Shown here in pieces: positions 25,985-33,371 of a stretch of DNA of 64,000 nt. The notes under the pieces were generated by a model that was not told where the DNA came from, did no database searches, and worked only from the letters and a program-made list of their open reading frames with translations. The number at the start of each line of letters is the position of its first letter. Positions within the stretch are counted from its first letter, which is position 1. The stretch comes from Ruoffia halotolerans (GTDB lineage Bacteria; Bacillota; Bacilli; Lactobacillales; Aerococcaceae): NCBI RefSeq assembly GCF_014049385.1, contig NZ_JACAOA010000007.1, positions 28,525-92,524 of the forward strand, given 5' to 3'. Both the position numbers and the translations under genes were made by a program.

Positions 25985-27136
25985 TTATTCTAGCGTTCCA
26001 ATCTCGTTATCCCAACGTTCATTTAATTGACCGCCAAGTTCACCTAAACTTGTACGACGGAAATTTGATACATCTAATTCTTCTAATAATTCAGCATTTG
26101 GACTTTCAAATCCTGAAGAATCTACTAAAGGAATAGCTGCCATGTCATCTAATAAGATTTGTTGAGCTTCTTCACTTAACATGAAGTTTATAAATGCATG
26201 AGCACCTTCTTGTTGTGATCCTATTTGAGGTACTGCATATACCATTAAGCTACCTGTAAATGAAGGGTCAATTTGAGTAATTTTTGTTGTCTCTGGTAAA
26301 ATTCCTTGATTAATTTGCGAGATAATTTGATCTGCCCAAGCTGGAATCATATCTACTTGTTGGTCAATCAATAAATCAATTGTCCCTTGGTTTTTGTTAG
26401 GGTAGATTGTTGATCCACCTGATTGATACAATGACGGGTGTAATTCTTCTAACAGTGCAAATCCTTCATCCCATTGTTCTGCATTCGCAGGGTCGCTCGA
26501 AGTCAATGCTTCTTCATCTAAGAAATTATATACAGCAGTTGTTACGAATGAGCTTCCTGCTCCTCCAGAACCTGGAGTGTTATAAGAAAAACGTCCTGGG
26601 TTTTCTTGAATCCAAGTGTATAATTCTTCTGCTGTTGTTGGTACACTTTCAACACGTTCTTCATCATACGCTAAAACTACTGTCGTTCCACGGAAAGGCA
26701 TCAAAAATTCCTGACCTTCAGCTACTTCAGCATTGATATTCTCAAGATTTGGGATTTGAGCCGTATCTAATGGGACAAACATTTCTTCTGCAGATAATTC
26801 TGCTGTATAAGACACATACTCATCTGCACCCATCTCGATAATGTCATAATCTGTATTTGTTTCACCTGCTAAAGTTGCTGCTACTAATCTATCTCTTAAT
26901 CCTTGTGCTCCAGAACCTGATAAGATAAATTGTACTTCTAAATCATATTGCTCACCATAAGAAGAATTATCAAACGCTTCTTCAAGTGATTCATACACTT
27001 GTCGAACGTTATCTGATCCTCCAGCCCATAATGTGATTGTTTCTTTATCTTGTGCTGAAACAGTTGTTGTTGCCAATGATCCTACTAATGCTGCGATTCC
27101 TGCAACTCCTACTATCTTTTTAAGCATTTTTTTCAA
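25985..27136 (-). CDS. Extracellular solute-binding protein of the GDPD/PHP operon
   Basis: A 383-residue binding protein of the iron/thiamine/2-aminoethylphosphonate superfamily (YnjB- or AfuA-like). It starts with TTG eight bases after GGGGG. The signal peptide ends TTTVSA|QDK without a lipobox cysteine. LWAGGSDNVRQVYESLEEAF follows as the first strand/helix. It is the first gene of the seven-gene operon, downstream of a multi-repeat Pho-box-like array. The ligand is inferred to be a phosphodiester such as a glycerophosphodiester; iron or phosphonate cannot be excluded. Confidence 0.82.
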   Translation of the reverse strand: MKKMLKKIVGVAGIAALVGSLATTTVSAQDKETITLWAGGSDNVRQVYESLEEAFDNSSYGEQYDLEVQFILSGSGAQGLRDRLVAATLAGETNTDYDIIEMGADEYVSYTAELSAEEMFVPLDTAQIPNLENINAEVAEGQEFLMPFRGTTVVLAYDEERVESVPTTAEELYTWIQENPGRFSYNTPGSGGAGSSFVTTAVYNFLDEEALTSSDPANAEQWDEGFALLEELHPSLYQSGGSTIYPNKNQGTIDLLIDQQVDMIPAWADQIISQINQGILPETTKITQIDPSFTGSLMVYAVPQIGSQQEGAHAFINFMLSEEAQQILLDDMAAIPLVDSSGFESPNAELLEELDVSNFRRTSLGELGGQLNERWDNEIGTLE

Positions 27137-27184
27137 TTCAATTTCCCCCTGTTTTTCATTAGTTGTTTAACCATAATTGAGATT

Positions 27185-27190
27185 ACCATA
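27185..27190 (-). promoter_or_regulatory. Candidate -10 box of the ABC/GDPD/PHP operon
   Basis: TATGGT lies four bases past the last TTTACA repeat on the minus strand; the Pho-box-like array replaces a normal -35. Confidence 0.35.
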
Positions 27191-27194
27191 CGCT

Positions 27195-27265
27195 TGTAAA
27201 TTTAATATCAAATTTAAGTAAAGTTTGTGTAAATTCCATGACGCCTAATATTAACTTTATGTAAA
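27195..27265 (-). promoter_or_regulatory. Pho-box-like repeat array
   Basis: Reading the minus strand, TTTACA-N5-TTTACT-N5-TTGATA-N5-TTTACA fills 27233 to 27195 with an exact 11-base period. A second pair, TTTACA-N5-TTAATA, lies upstream at 27265-27249. Four 6-base direct repeats spaced by five are the known PhoP-binding pattern in Bacillus. The site is immediately upstream of the ABC/GDPD/PHP operon. The rest of this 287-base gap holds the brnQ leader and nothing else I recognise. Confidence 0.68.
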
Positions 27266-27423
27266 TAAAACTAAATTGCCCACCTAATATTCGGCTAATT
27301 GTATCCATAATAAGCGCTTTTATATAAAACTCTGTTTCACCTTTTAAAAAAACTATTGAAATATCTTCTTAATCCCATTACACTAGATTTTTATAAAACT
27401 ATAACAATAGAAGTAGGTATATT

Positions 27424-28782
27424 ATGAAACAACCTAAGTTAACACTTTCATTTAGGGAAACACTTGTTGTTGCTTCCTTATTATTTGGACTTTTCTTTGG
27501 GGCAGGAAATGTAATCTTTCCGGTTTCCCTTGGTCAAGCGGCAGGCGGATCAGTCTGGCCTGCAATCCTAGGCTTTAACATAACAGCTGTAGGTCTTCCT
27601 TTATTAGCAGTGATTTCTATGGGATTATCTCAAAGTGAGTCCGTGATTGATATGTCACAAAAAATATCTAAAGGGTACAGTTATTTCTTTACTGTTGCTT
27701 TATATTTGACCATCGGCCCATTTTTTGCGACACCACGTTTAGCTACTGTGTCTTATGAAGTCGGACTGTCTACCTTAATTCCTCAAGAATTTAATACTCT
27801 ATCTTTATTTATATATTCATTGATTTTTTATTCAATTGTTTTATATTTCTCATTACGTCCTAGTGGGATTTTAGATTGGATTGGACGATACTTGAATCCA
27901 CTTTTCTTAGTTTTACTAACAATTATTCTCATTAGAGCCTTTACTTCCGGTGATCCTTTAATTGGAGGTGCAGCCTCAGTCGAAACTTATCAAACTGTTC
28001 CTTTTTCAACGGGACTGCTTGAAGGTTACAATACGATGGATGGTTTAGCTGGTTTAGCTTTTGGAATTATAATTATTAAATCCATTCGTCAAATTGGAGT
28101 TACGGAACCGACCCGTTTAGCTTCTGAGACTGTTAAAAGTGGGATTTTTAGTTTAGCGGTCATGGCTTTAATTTATCTTTGCCTAGCGCTCTTAGGGACT
28201 CAAAGTCTTAATTTTGCGGAAGTTGCTCCTAATGGTGGAGTGGCGATGTCAATAATTACTCAACATTACTTTGGTCTGTTTGGCCAAATTCTACTTGCAG
28301 GTGTGATGGCTGTGGCGTGTTTGAAGACGGCGATTGGACTGGTTGTTGCTTTAGCGGAAACCTTTGCGGACTTGTTCCCGAGCTTTGTTACTCAACGGGT
28401 TTGGACAATCATTGCGACACTGATGGCCTTTTTAGTGGCAAATATTGGCTTAGATTTAATCATCTCGTATTCAACACCTGTCTTGATGTTGCTTTACCCA
28501 TTAGCCATTACTTTAATCCTTTTACATCTACTCGAGCCCGTAATTAAAAGCCAGACAATCTACCGTAGTGTCACATTCTTTACATTACTTGCGGCGCTGT
28601 TTGATATGGCGGCTGCCTTACCACAGCCTTTATATCAATGGTTCCAAGCAGATATGTTTGTCAATTTTGCAAACTCATTCTTGCCTTTCTTTAGTATTGG
28701 CTTTGGTTGGGTCGTCCCTGCTTTAATTGGCTTTATTGTCGGTTTAATCCTTACGAAGATGCAACCACAACCAAATTATTAG
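27424..28782 (+). CDS. brnQ: Branched-chain amino acid carrier (LivCS/BrnQ family)
   Basis: A 452-residue sodium-coupled permease for leucine, isoleucine and valine with twelve predicted helices. The signature LFFGAGNVIFPVSLGQAAGG lies at about residues 22-41, and IGPFFATPRLATVSYEVG near 97 is equally typical. It is monocistronic, divergent from the GDPD operon, with a strong terminator. Confidence 0.93.
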   Translation: MKQPKLTLSFRETLVVASLLFGLFFGAGNVIFPVSLGQAAGGSVWPAILGFNITAVGLPLLAVISMGLSQSESVIDMSQKISKGYSYFFTVALYLTIGPFFATPRLATVSYEVGLSTLIPQEFNTLSLFIYSLIFYSIVLYFSLRPSGILDWIGRYLNPLFLVLLTIILIRAFTSGDPLIGGAASVETYQTVPFSTGLLEGYNTMDGLAGLAFGIIIIKSIRQIGVTEPTRLASETVKSGIFSLAVMALIYLCLALLGTQSLNFAEVAPNGGVAMSIITQHYFGLFGQILLAGVMAVACLKTAIGLVVALAETFADLFPSFVTQRVWTIIATLMAFLVANIGLDLIISYSTPVLMLLYPLAITLILLHLLEPVIKSQTIYRSVTFFTLLAALFDMAAALPQPLYQWFQADMFVNFANSFLPFFSIGFGWVVPALIGFIVGLILTKMQPQPNY

Positions 28783-28796
28783 TTCATACACAAAGA

Positions 28797-28845
28797 AACC
28801 CCGTCTATACCGTCATTTTCGCGGTATAAACGGGGTTAAATTTTT
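28797..28845. terminator. Bidirectional terminator
   Basis: AACCCCGTCTATACCG pairs with CGGTATAAACGGGGTT; a T run follows on the plus strand. It serves brnQ and the convergent secreted protein gene. Confidence 0.88.
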
Positions 28846-28857
28846 GTCTATAGATAA

Positions 28858-29613
28858 CTATTTTTCGGTCGGTTCTGAAATTGAACCTGTCATAACGACT
28901 GCTTGCATTGGATCAATGTGTTTCACTTGATAAACTACATTGTCTTCTTGCCAAACAACCGTATTATCTTCGTACGTCTCGCCTTCTGCTGGGCTTAATC
29001 TCACTTGCCCTACGCTCGAAGGTTCAGGTAAGTAGACTTCTTCAAGATATTTAACAACCGATTCTGCTAAAGGTACTGGATCTTCTTCATTCATATTATT
29101 CGCTTGAATTAACAGACTCCAATTGCCTTCTTGCCAGTTTAAATACGTTGAACCGGCTGCACCTTGCAAGTAGCCCGTAATATCATAACCTAAATCAACT
29201 TCGTCCCCTTGTAAATCTAAGACTTGATTGACTGCTTCAATGGCTGCTTCTTCTGTTTGATAGGTCGTTTTAGTTAAAGATGCTATCGGTGTTAAACGAT
29301 TGACTGCAGGGTCATTCACTTCGAAGGGTGTGTCTTCTGCATAATAAAAAATATTGAAGTTATCTTGATCATCTACACCTGTCGTGGCAGCAGTAATGTA
29401 CTCAGGTAAATCAGTTGTCAGCACATAAGTTGGCAACGTATCTTCAGGATACATCTCAGCTAAGGTTGACACAACTGATTGCGTATGTTCTTTTGGCGTT
29501 TCTGACTCAGCCATAACTATTTGTTCCGTTATACCATATTCCGTATTAGGCATAATTATGTGTGGGAGTGTCAATGCTGTTACTATTACAACAGATTTAA
29601 TTAATCGTTTCAT
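28858..29613 (-). CDS. Secreted protein of unknown function
   Basis: A 251-residue protein with a signal peptide (basic MKRLIK start, predicted cut after IVMA, next residues ESE). I recognise no family. The mature part is acidic, with tryptophan-containing motifs (YLNWQEGNWSLLIQAN) and VKHIDPMQAVVMTGSIS near the end. AAAGGAGG stands upstream. It is monocistronic. Confidence 0.7.
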   Translation of the reverse strand: MKRLIKSVVIVTALTLPHIIMPNTEYGITEQIVMAESETPKEHTQSVVSTLAEMYPEDTLPTYVLTTDLPEYITAATTGVDDQDNFNIFYYAEDTPFEVNDPAVNRLTPIASLTKTTYQTEEAAIEAVNQVLDLQGDEVDLGYDITGYLQGAAGSTYLNWQEGNWSLLIQANNMNEEDPVPLAESVVKYLEEVYLPEPSSVGQVRLSPAEGETYEDNTVVWQEDNVVYQVKHIDPMQAVVMTGSISEPTEK

Positions 29614-29748
29614 CAGCTTTCGCCTCCTTTAAATTCATTTTACTCCTTCTATTAACAAAGTACTATTGATAACCACTCGTACCTATCTATTTTCTATACT
29701 AATTCATGATTGTATAGGCTATAGTTACAAAGATTTTTAGCAAATAAA

Positions 29749-30209
29749 TTACTTGTATTAGTGTTAATGATGAAATATGTCATGGTTTTCCTTTAGATTA
29801 CATTCTTCAAAATGGGGATGTCGTCAAAATCGACTTCTGTGTTGATCTAAATAGAGTAATTTCAGATAGTTGTTGGAAACAGACTGGGAGATATGAGCCA
29901 TGCGATTCAAACACATGAGGAGTCACATGGTTATGGTGTGGTCAGTGATTTCTTTGCTCATGGTATTGGACCTTCGATTCACGAAGAACCAAACTTTCCG
30001 CATTATGGATTACCAAGACGTGGCTTACGCCTCAAAGAAGGTATGATATTACTATTGAACCTAAGATTACAACTGGTACATGGCAGGTTAAGACGGTCTC
30101 TAACGGTTGGACTGCACGTACCCGATATGGGAGCTACTGTGCTCAATATGAGCATTCTATTGCAATTACAAAAGATCGTCCTGTCATTATGACACTCCAA
30201 ACAAATTAA
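29749..30209 (+). pseudogene. Remnant of methionine aminopeptidase (map)
   Basis: Type I methionine aminopeptidase similarity runs through three frames: CISVNDEICHGFP and LQNGDVVKIDFCVDLNRVISDS, then YGVVSDFFAHGIGPSIHEEPNFP and RRGLRLKEGM, then TIEPKITTGTW and CAQYEHSIAITKD to a TAA. The N-terminal third is missing, about 40 residues are deleted after the metal-binding part, and two frameshifts break the rest. It cannot make an active enzyme. The working map gene must lie elsewhere. Confidence 0.85.
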
Positions 30210-30255
30210 AAAAGCATTGAATTTGCTCTTCTATTAGAGTGAATTCAATGCTTTT
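30208..30255. terminator. Bidirectional terminator
   Basis: AAAGCATTGAATT and AATTCAATGCTTT pair, with an inner GCTCT/AGAGT extension, between the map remnant and the DUF937 gene. Confidence 0.78.
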
Positions 30256-30262
30256 AATAATT

Positions 30263-30907
30263 TTATTTGAACATATCCAAGACGTTGTCTAATAAACCAT
30301 CATCCTCTTGTTTTGTATCCGTTGTACCTTTAGACGAATCGTTACCGAATAAGCCACCTAATATTCCACCCATATCGAAAGAATTTGAATTATTTTTACT
30401 ATAATTTTTAACCGAATTAGATAGTTGTCCTAGAATGCTTCCTGTTTCTTGTTGAACACCCGTGTTATCTAAGTTCTTTTCCTTTTTACGGTCAGCAAAA
30501 TATTTCATCACGATGGGTGCTAAAAGCACTAAAACTTTTTTCACATCTGAAGATGACAAACCAACTGTATTTGAGATGCGGTTTGTTACCCCGTCTTTGT
30601 TTCCGAAAATATGACCTAAGATATTGTCCCCATCTTGTGGATCTACTTCACTCGACAATTGCTTAATTGATTGATACTGGTCGACATCTTCATGTTGTTT
30701 TAAGGCAGAGTTAAAATCTTCATTTCCGGCTTTGTCATTCGTATTGCGATTGATTCCATGAAGAATCGCTGGCAGTCCTAAAGCAGCTACCTTCCTAAAG
30801 TCAGATGTACTTAATCCTGCACGATTTGCCAATGTTTCTTGCTCTTCACTTTGATCATTTGAGACAAACATATCAAACAAATTTGTAGCTTGATTGAATA
30901 AACCCAT
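30263..30907 (-). CDS. DUF937 domain protein
   Basis: A 214-residue protein of the DUF937 family (YidB-related). Two helical repeats are visible, each with LSxSDxxKV (LSTSDFRKVAALGLPAILHG and LSSSDVKKVLVLLAPIVMKY). The tail is rich in Gly, Asn and Ser (MGGILGGLFGNDSSK). Function is unknown. The second ATG is chosen because AGAGGAG lies one base from the first but seven from the second. It has no signal peptide. Confidence 0.8.
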   Translation of the reverse strand: MGLFNQATNLFDMFVSNDQSEEQETLANRAGLSTSDFRKVAALGLPAILHGINRNTNDKAGNEDFNSALKQHEDVDQYQSIKQLSSEVDPQDGDNILGHIFGNKDGVTNRISNTVGLSSSDVKKVLVLLAPIVMKYFADRKKEKNLDNTGVQQETGSILGQLSNSVKNYSKNNSNSFDMGGILGGLFGNDSSKGTTDTKQEDDGLLDNVLDMFK

Positions 30908-31014
30908 ATCCATTCTCCTCTTATATTAATTTGACTTAATTATATGACAAAACTACGATTGAAGCTAATATATTACACTATGACACTAGAATCTCCACTC
31001 AAAATAACTGAAGA

Positions 31015-31054
31015 CACAAAAAAAGCACATTCCTACCGAAGTAAAAATGTGCTT
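31015..31054 (-). terminator. Terminator after the tRNA-Lys/tRNA-Thr unit
   Basis: On the minus strand AAGCACATT and AATGTGCTT pair, followed by seven T. Confidence 0.8.
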
Positions 31055-31060
31055 AAAGTA

Positions 31061-31133
31061 TGCCGGCTAAAGGAGTTGAACCCTCGACCCTCTGATTACA
31101 AATCAGATGCTCTACCAACTGAGCTAAGCCGGC
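31061..31133 (-). tRNA. tRNA-Thr (anticodon TGT)
   Basis: Minus-strand cloverleaf: acceptor GCCGGCT/AGCCGGC, anticodon arm CTGATTTGTAATCAG with loop TTTGTAA, T arm GAGGGTTCAACTC, discriminator A, CCA not encoded. Cotranscribed with tRNA-Lys upstream. Confidence 0.95.
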
Positions 31134-31174
31134 TTGTTCTTTATTAACTAATCACTATTATGATGAGATTAGTA

Positions 31175-31247
31175 TGACCCGCGCAGGAATCGAACCTGCG
31201 ACCCACTGATTAAAAGTCAGTTGCTCTACCGACTGAGCTAGCGAGTC
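31175..31247 (-). tRNA. tRNA-Lys (anticodon TTT)
   Basis: Minus-strand cloverleaf: acceptor GACTCGC/GCGGGTC, anticodon arm ACTGACTTTTAATCAGT, T arm GCAGGTTCGATTCCTGC, discriminator A, CCA not encoded. Confidence 0.95.
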
Positions 31248-31404
31248 GTTTTGACGACCTATATATAATACGATATTTCCATACCTTTTGTCAACACTTT
31301 TTAAAAAGTTTTTTTATTATTTTTCAAAAACGCGCTGGTTATTGTTATGTCGGGCTTTTGATATATGGTAAACTGAATATACAAACAAAAGGATGTGAAA
31401 AAAT

Positions 31405-33162
31405 ATGAGACGTATTTTATTTACTCTTAGTATTATACTCGCTACTGCCCTCACTTTGCAAGGGGAAAAAGTATTTGCCGATAATAAAATTCATTCCATT
31501 GATATTTCAGTGGAACTTCAAGAAGATGGATCAGCAATTGTTGAAGAAACTCGTAACATGACTGCTGATGATGGGACTGAATTATATATTGAGTTGAACA
31601 ACTTACAAGATTCAGAAGTATCGAATTTTTCAGTGGAAGGTTTTAACTTTAATCCTGTTTGGGATTCAGATCAATCTTTAGAAGAAAAAGAAGGATACTA
31701 CGGTATCATTCGCGATGACGATGATGCAGAGCTCGTATGGGGTATGGGTGAGCACGGGGATAAAACTTATCAACTAACTTATACGTTGTCGAATGTCGTC
31801 CGGAATTTAAATGACGGGCAAGGCTTACTATGGAACTTTGATACATTCCTAGGTATTCCAACAGAGGATTTAACTTTAACGATTGATTCTACAGTCGGCT
31901 TATCTAAGGATAATACAAACTTCTGGGGCTACGGCTTTGATGGTGATATCCAGATGCAAGGGGAGCAAATTGTTTGGACTTCAGAAGAATCACTTGATGA
32001 TAGAAACAATGTCACGGTCTTGCTGCAGTTTCCTTCGGATTTATTTAATACTAGCGCAAGTGTAGATATGACGCTTGAAGAACAAAGAGAGATGGCCAAC
32101 GAAGGATCCTCTTATAATACTTCGTCTTCAAATAATAGTTGGATTTTTTGGCTCGTACTAGGACTTACACTTATTCCAGGTTTGGTTATCTCCATCGCAG
32201 TGACGGCATATTACCTCAAAGTTCGAAAATTAAAACGCGAGAACAATGCGATGGTTACCGGAGCAGAACGAATAAAAATGAATAAAGGTAAAACAACCGA
32301 TGTGGTTCCTGAATACGGTGATGACATTGCTAATATCGCATTCTTACTCCAAGAACTTCAAGCAGGTTACTTTGAAGATTTCTTTGCTGCATACTTAACT
32401 AAATGGCTAAGTGAAGACCGCATTAAAATTGAAACTTTTAAGACTGATAAATTTTTCGGTGATAAATATACAACCTATATTCATGTTAAAGATATTGATC
32501 AACAACAACCGGCGATGGCTTTTGACGAATGGGTTGAGGAGAACCCTGAAGATTCTACGATTGAGGAGGGCATGTGGATCATGTTACTCGATGCTTCGGA
32601 TTCTCATGGTGAAATTGATTCCACAGTTATGATGAAATGGGCAAAAGAACATGCGGACGAAGTAACAAAATTCGAACTCATTCTTACAGCGCGTTCAATA
32701 GAATATCTAGAAGATGCTGGGTATCTCAATGTTGTTGAAGACAAAGTTTGGAAGCAAACAATCACAATTCCTCAATCAACACCCAAAGGTGAAGAGTTAT
32801 TCAATCACATTACACAATATGTCGCTTATTTAGATGATGTTGAGGTTGATCATGTTCAAGAAGATAAACAGTTATCTAGTATTTTAGTTTGGGCGCTGAT
32901 TGGTGGCACTGCAACAAAGATTGCGAAACAATACGAAGATATTCTTCCAATGAAAAAAGCTTATGACGACAGCAGCACGACTTATACACCGACTCATTAC
33001 TGGCATAGTACGATGCATTTCCGTCAAAATTGGTCTACAGGGCTTTCTAGTGGTGGCTTTAATTCAGTCGTCGCTGGTGGAGGCAGTGGCGGTTCTGGTG
33101 GTGCGACATCTTCAGGTGGCGGTGGCGGTGCCGGAGGAGGCGGCGGTGGCGGTGCAAGATAG
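31405..33162 (+). CDS. DUF2207 membrane protein
   Basis: A 585-residue membrane protein of the DUF2207 family, function unknown. A signal peptide (cut near KVFA|DNK) leads a 215-residue beta-rich extracellular domain (IHSIDISVELQEDGSAIVEE). A membrane helix at about 247-270, a cytoplasmic domain with EYGDDIANIAFLLQEL and TKWLSEDRIKIE, and a low-complexity glycine-rich tail follow. A glycine-rich end is usual for the family. It is monocistronic with an AAAGGATG ribosome site. Confidence 0.85.
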   Translation: MRRILFTLSIILATALTLQGEKVFADNKIHSIDISVELQEDGSAIVEETRNMTADDGTELYIELNNLQDSEVSNFSVEGFNFNPVWDSDQSLEEKEGYYGIIRDDDDAELVWGMGEHGDKTYQLTYTLSNVVRNLNDGQGLLWNFDTFLGIPTEDLTLTIDSTVGLSKDNTNFWGYGFDGDIQMQGEQIVWTSEESLDDRNNVTVLLQFPSDLFNTSASVDMTLEEQREMANEGSSYNTSSSNNSWIFWLVLGLTLIPGLVISIAVTAYYLKVRKLKRENNAMVTGAERIKMNKGKTTDVVPEYGDDIANIAFLLQELQAGYFEDFFAAYLTKWLSEDRIKIETFKTDKFFGDKYTTYIHVKDIDQQQPAMAFDEWVEENPEDSTIEEGMWIMLLDASDSHGEIDSTVMMKWAKEHADEVTKFELILTARSIEYLEDAGYLNVVEDKVWKQTITIPQSTPKGEELFNHITQYVAYLDDVEVDHVQEDKQLSSILVWALIGGTATKIAKQYEDILPMKKAYDDSSTTYTPTHYWHSTMHFRQNWSTGLSSGGFNSVVAGGGSGGSGGATSSGGGGGAGGGGGGGAR

Positions 33163-33204
33163 CATTAATCATAGTATCGTCTCCCAACTGACTTCTTTAC
33201 ACCA

Positions 33205-33260
33205 AGAATATTCAACAATTTTGGTAAATTGACCAGAATGTTGAATATCTTTTTATTTTT
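33205..33260 (+). terminator. Terminator of the DUF2207 gene
   Basis: GAATATTCAACA and TGTTGAATATC pair with extra pairing inside, followed by TTTTTATTTTT. Confidence 0.8.
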
Positions 33261-33371
33261 GCATTTTCCTGAGGGGTTTCTTTTGTCTTAAAAGGCCCCT
33301 TTCCTTGTATTAAGTATCAATTCCAGATAAAATATGCTAATAGCATAATAAATTTTACAATGGAGGATTGT

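Noticed and set aside
27300..27330. AAGCGCTT palindrome as a catabolite-response (cre) site
   Set aside because: The flanks do not fit the cre consensus, and it is far from the -10 of either divergent gene.
29893..30192. 99-residue protein in the map remnant
   Set aside because: Only its middle matches methionine aminopeptidase; its start and end are frameshift artefacts.
30944..31147. 67-residue frame over tRNA-Thr
   Set aside because: Overlaps the tRNA and its terminator.
33060..33160. Glycine-codon repeat tract as a CRISPR or minisatellite
   Set aside because: It is the coding sequence of the glycine-rich tail usual for DUF2207 proteins.
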